A stretch of DNA of 64,000 nt, from the NCBI GenBank assembly GCA_900112785.1, contig FONB01000006.1, forward strand, positions 186,001-250,000. Reading direction: 5' to 3'. Positions 61,358 through 64,000 of the stretch are shown piece after piece. The notes under the pieces were generated by a model. The model was not told where the DNA came from. It ran no database searches and worked only from the letters and a program-made list of their open reading frames with translations. Made by a program: the position numbers and the translations under genes. Position 1 is the first letter of the stretch. The number at the start of each line of letters is the position of its first letter. This DNA is from Phytobacter palmae. GTDB lineage: Bacteria > Pseudomonadota > Gammaproteobacteria > Enterobacterales > Enterobacteriaceae.

Positions 61358-64000
61358 CGCGCGGTTCGGGCATACAGGGCCAACGCCTTTCTGACATCTG
61401 TCGTCCTGTCTGAGACATCGACACCCTGTAACGCTTCCAGTAATACCTGTTTAGCCGCGCCATTTTCCCCGGCAGCGGCCTGCGCTGTTGCCAGTGAATA
61501 CGCAATACGCAGGGCCCAACCGTGAGCCTGTTGCTGCCGCGCTTTATCCAGAGCCTGCGTCAGCAGCAAGCGTTGTTTCTGAGGTGGTAATTGTGTGGCG
61601 CAAAGACGCATCAGCTCAGGCGCGCACCAGTTTTCCTGCTCCCGGCTGGCGATTTGCTGCGCCAGGCTAGCATCAATTTCGGATAACAAAGGGGAATATT
61701 GCCAGTCCAGTCCCATCGCCCGCAGCGAGCTAAACAGCGTCGTTTGACTGACATCGGTATCACTGAACTGCTGAGCCCAGACAAGAAACAACTCCCCATA
61801 GGTCTTCCAGAAATACAAATCATGTTTTTCCGCCAGGTGAACCAGCCAGTTTGCCGCCCTTATCACCCAGCGTGGATGACGGTCCAGTGCCGCAGTCATG
61901 CAGGCCCCCTCGGCCAGTGCACAACAAAGAGAACAGGCATGCTGCAAACGCGCGGCTTTTTTAACACCGCGTAAGGCCATTTTTTTCGCGGCCTTATACT
62001 CCCCCTGAACCCAGAGTAAGCGAGAGAGAAAAGCCATACCGGCGGTCTCTTGATCAAGCCCGAAACGGAAAGGATGACTCATATTCTCCTGCTCGTACCA
62101 GGCCAGAGATTGCAGCAGATATTGGCGACCTTCGCTATGTTGACCTGAAAAATGCAGGGATACGCCGAGAATACGCAGCCCGGCGGCATGGGCCTGCGCA
62201 TCATTGATTTCCCGCGCCAGTTCGCACATAGACTGCGCATGCTCACGCGCTTTATCCAGATCGCCCGTGCGCAGGCAATACAGCCATAATCCGTAATGCG
62301 CCTGCAGGCGTATTTCTTTGTCGTCGAGCTTTTCTGCCAGCGTCAGCGCGGTTTGCCAGGCTAAATGGGTTTCAGACGTTGGGCCTCTGGCCCAGGTTGA
62401 TGCCTTACCTGCTGTGGCGCACAGATGCATTCTCTGGTGTAACGTCAATTCAACCCGCGAGCTATTTTCAAATATCAGCGGATAAATATGACGCTGACAC
62501 TCGTCATAGAGCGAGTATTCAATCCAGAACGGCGTCATAGCCTGCAAGATAGCAAGCCCGGTTGCGCAATCACGCCCCTCGGCCAGGGTTTGCTGTAATA
62601 CACTTCGCAAGTCATTCAGGATATGGCGATAGCGTTGCCGCCACTGTTGCGTTGGCAACCTGAGCCACTCATTTTGCGCCTGTTCCACCAGCATCTTATT
62701 GTAACTGGCAAAATCGGCTGCAAGCGCAGAGTATTCATCCTCCTCCCTGAGCTTCGCGCATGCGAATTGACGCATGGTTTCCAGCAGGCGAAAACGCGTA
62801 ACAGGCGTCTGACTACTGACCTGAATCAGTGACAGGGACAACAACCGCTGCAAGTCGTCAATAACCTGCCAGCTATGGTTGTCCTTTGTGCGCAGAAAAT
62901 CACTTACTGACTCCACACTGAATGTGTCGGTAAAGATGCCAAGCATCCTGAATAACCGTTGCTCGCGGGCGTTGAGTAGCTGATAAGTCCACTCCAGGGT
63001 CGTCACGATTTTCTGATGTCTCGACGCCAGAGAACGGTGTGTATTACTCAATAACGGGAAACGGTCCTCCAGTCGATTATAAATCTCCCGGACACTCATA
63101 AATGGCAGACGTGAAGCCGCCAGTTCAATGGCCAGCGGCAAACCATCAAGATGACGGCATAGTTCGCCAATCAGCGCTAGTTCACTGGCAGAGGGCTGGA
63201 AATCATGCTGATTGGCTTGCACACGCTCAATAAAGAGACGCACGCTGGGAAAAGAGATTAACGCGGGGCTATCGACAGCCTCTTTTTCCGGGACTTGTAA
63301 TGGCGGGAGTAAATATTGTTGCTCACCGGCAATCTGCAACGCCACCTGGCTGGTCAACAGTAATTTGATCCGGGGAGCCAGCCGCAGAAGCAGCGTAATC
63401 AGCGGTTCCAGTTCGCCAGTAACATGCTCACAGTTATCAATCAGTAGCAAACACCGACGCTGCGCAAGCTGTTGGCGTAAATCGGCATCATGCTGAACGC
63501 CGGATAATGGCAGGTGTAGTGCCTGTGAAAAAACAGAGAGCATGCTGGCTTCGTCAGTGATATGCGCCAGCTCAGCCACGCAGAGTCCATCCGCAAAAAG
63601 CGAGTGTTGGCTGTTAACAACTTCCCATGCCAGACGCGTCTTCCCCACTCCCCCCGGGCCGGTTATCGTCACCAGAGGGTGGTGATTTAATAAGGCACAG
63701 ACCTCCTGCACCGCCTGATCGCGCCCTAAAATCGAGCTTAAAAAAGGGGTGACTACCGGGATCGTTATTTCCGGGTCAGAGGAAGCCTGCAACGGCACGC
63801 TATTGATGTTAAAGCGGTAGCCACAACCAAATTCCGTAACAAGAAGATGCCGATCGCTACCCAACAGGCGGCGCAGAGCTGAAATTTGCGCCTGAAGATT
63901 ATTCTCTTCGACGATTTCATTTCCCCACACCTGAGTCAGTAAAGACGCTTTACTGACCGCATTACCGTTAGCCCTTATCAGCACAACCAGAACATCAAAC
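61354..64000 (-). CDS. Winged-helix / STAND (NB-ARC-like) ATPase regulator, start beyond window
   Basis: At least 882 residues; the frame continues past the right edge, so the N-terminus is missing (about 35-40 residues by family comparison). The order is an OmpR/PhoB-type winged-helix (LIRANGNAVSKASLLTQVW...NNLQAQISALRRLLG...GCGYRF), an ATPase with Walker A GPGGVGKT (near residue 115 of the visible part) and Walker B LLLIDNCEHV, a winged and helical segment, then a long TPR-like C-terminus. These AfsR/MalT-like proteins sense a ligand and turn on transcription when ATP-bound. Convergent with the MFS gene, overlapping by four bases at the stops. Target genes unknown. Confidence 0.85.
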   Translation of the reverse strand, partial: FDVLVVLIRANGNAVSKASLLTQVWGNEIVEENNLQAQISALRRLLGSDRHLLVTEFGCGYRFNINSVPLQASSDPEITIPVVTPFLSSILGRDQAVQEVCALLNHHPLVTITGPGGVGKTRLAWEVVNSQHSLFADGLCVAELAHITDEASMLSVFSQALHLPLSGVQHDADLRQQLAQRRCLLLIDNCEHVTGELEPLITLLLRLAPRIKLLLTSQVALQIAGEQQYLLPPLQVPEKEAVDSPALISFPSVRLFIERVQANQHDFQPSASELALIGELCRHLDGLPLAIELAASRLPFMSVREIYNRLEDRFPLLSNTHRSLASRHQKIVTTLEWTYQLLNAREQRLFRMLGIFTDTFSVESVSDFLRTKDNHSWQVIDDLQRLLSLSLIQVSSQTPVTRFRLLETMRQFACAKLREEDEYSALAADFASYNKMLVEQAQNEWLRLPTQQWRQRYRHILNDLRSVLQQTLAEGRDCATGLAILQAMTPFWIEYSLYDECQRHIYPLIFENSSRVELTLHQRMHLCATAGKASTWARGPTSETHLAWQTALTLAEKLDDKEIRLQAHYGLWLYCLRTGDLDKAREHAQSMCELAREINDAQAHAAGLRILGVSLHFSGQHSEGRQYLLQSLAWYEQENMSHPFRFGLDQETAGMAFLSRLLWVQGEYKAAKKMALRGVKKAARLQHACSLCCALAEGACMTAALDRHPRWVIRAANWLVHLAEKHDLYFWKTYGELFLVWAQQFSDTDVSQTTLFSSLRAMGLDWQYSPLLSEIDASLAQQIASREQENWCAPELMRLCATQLPPQKQRLLLTQALDKARQQQAHGWALRIAYSLATAQAAAGENGAAKQVLLEALQGVDVSDRTTDVRKALALYARTAR

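Noticed and set aside
1-64000. Mobile elements, CRISPR arrays, tRNA or rRNA genes
   Set aside because: No transposase or integrase motif, spaced direct repeats or RNA gene structure was seen anywhere in the window.

Overview
This window looks like a chromosomal segment from a member of the Enterobacteriaceae, close in gene content to Enterobacter, Kosakonia or Lelliottia; the genus is not resolved. Reasons: a complete pgaABCD operon, a full-length lhr, a yciGFE-katN stress operon, a membrane-bound PQQ glucose dehydrogenase, dense coding with short intergenic gaps, E. coli-like promoters and GC-rich palindromic intergenic repeats. I saw no rRNA, tRNA, insertion sequence, integrase or CRISPR array.

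Layout. 0-9 kb: start of a PAS-domain sensor (runs off the left edge), an iron-type alcohol dehydrogenase, and pgaABCD (biofilm polysaccharide poly-N-acetylglucosamine) on the minus strand with a roughly 200-nt leader. 9.7-17.6 kb: a LysR regulator, then a divergent locus joining a four-gene ABC importer to a metallo-hydrolase, a LacI regulator and an inositol-monophosphatase-family enzyme, with an 18-bp perfect palindrome in the shared control region. 18-28.3 kb: a membrane protein, lhr, a LysR/ester-cyclase pair, a FlxA-like coiled-coil protein with a sigma-28-like promoter, and a phosphoketolase.

28.3-46.4 kb is a stress and respiration block: a Cys-rich copper-binding protein, two copies of yciG in matching promoter-gene-terminator cassettes, yciF, yciE, the manganese catalase katN, a CIO-type cytochrome bd oxidase (cioA, cioB, a 44-aa DUF2474 subunit), a CinA/PncC-type amidase, a formaldehyde-dehydrogenase-like zinc enzyme, and a tight four-gene operon of formate dehydrogenase, DUF1641 protein and a second short-Q-loop bd oxidase. 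A 25-codon gene with its own promoter and terminator and the PQQ glucose dehydrogenase follow. Together these genes could pass electrons from glucose, formate and possibly formaldehyde to quinol and then to oxygen through oxidases of a cyanide-tolerant family while ferritin-like proteins and catalase handle peroxide; this is inference from gene order.

46.5-64 kb is mixed accessory chromosome: a cation/proton antiporter, a two-gene unit of unknown function, an orphan phage-type antirepressor behind a LexA-like box, a LysR remnant, a PanE-family reductase, a DMT transporter, two GcvA-type LysR regulators, GNAT and VOC enzymes, a small protein plus metallo-hydrolase pair, a chemoreceptor with a sigma-28-like promoter, an SDR lacking its catalytic Tyr/Lys, an MFS transporter and a large winged-helix/STAND ATPase regulator cut by the right edge.

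All assignments come from reading the sequence and remembered families; no database search was run.
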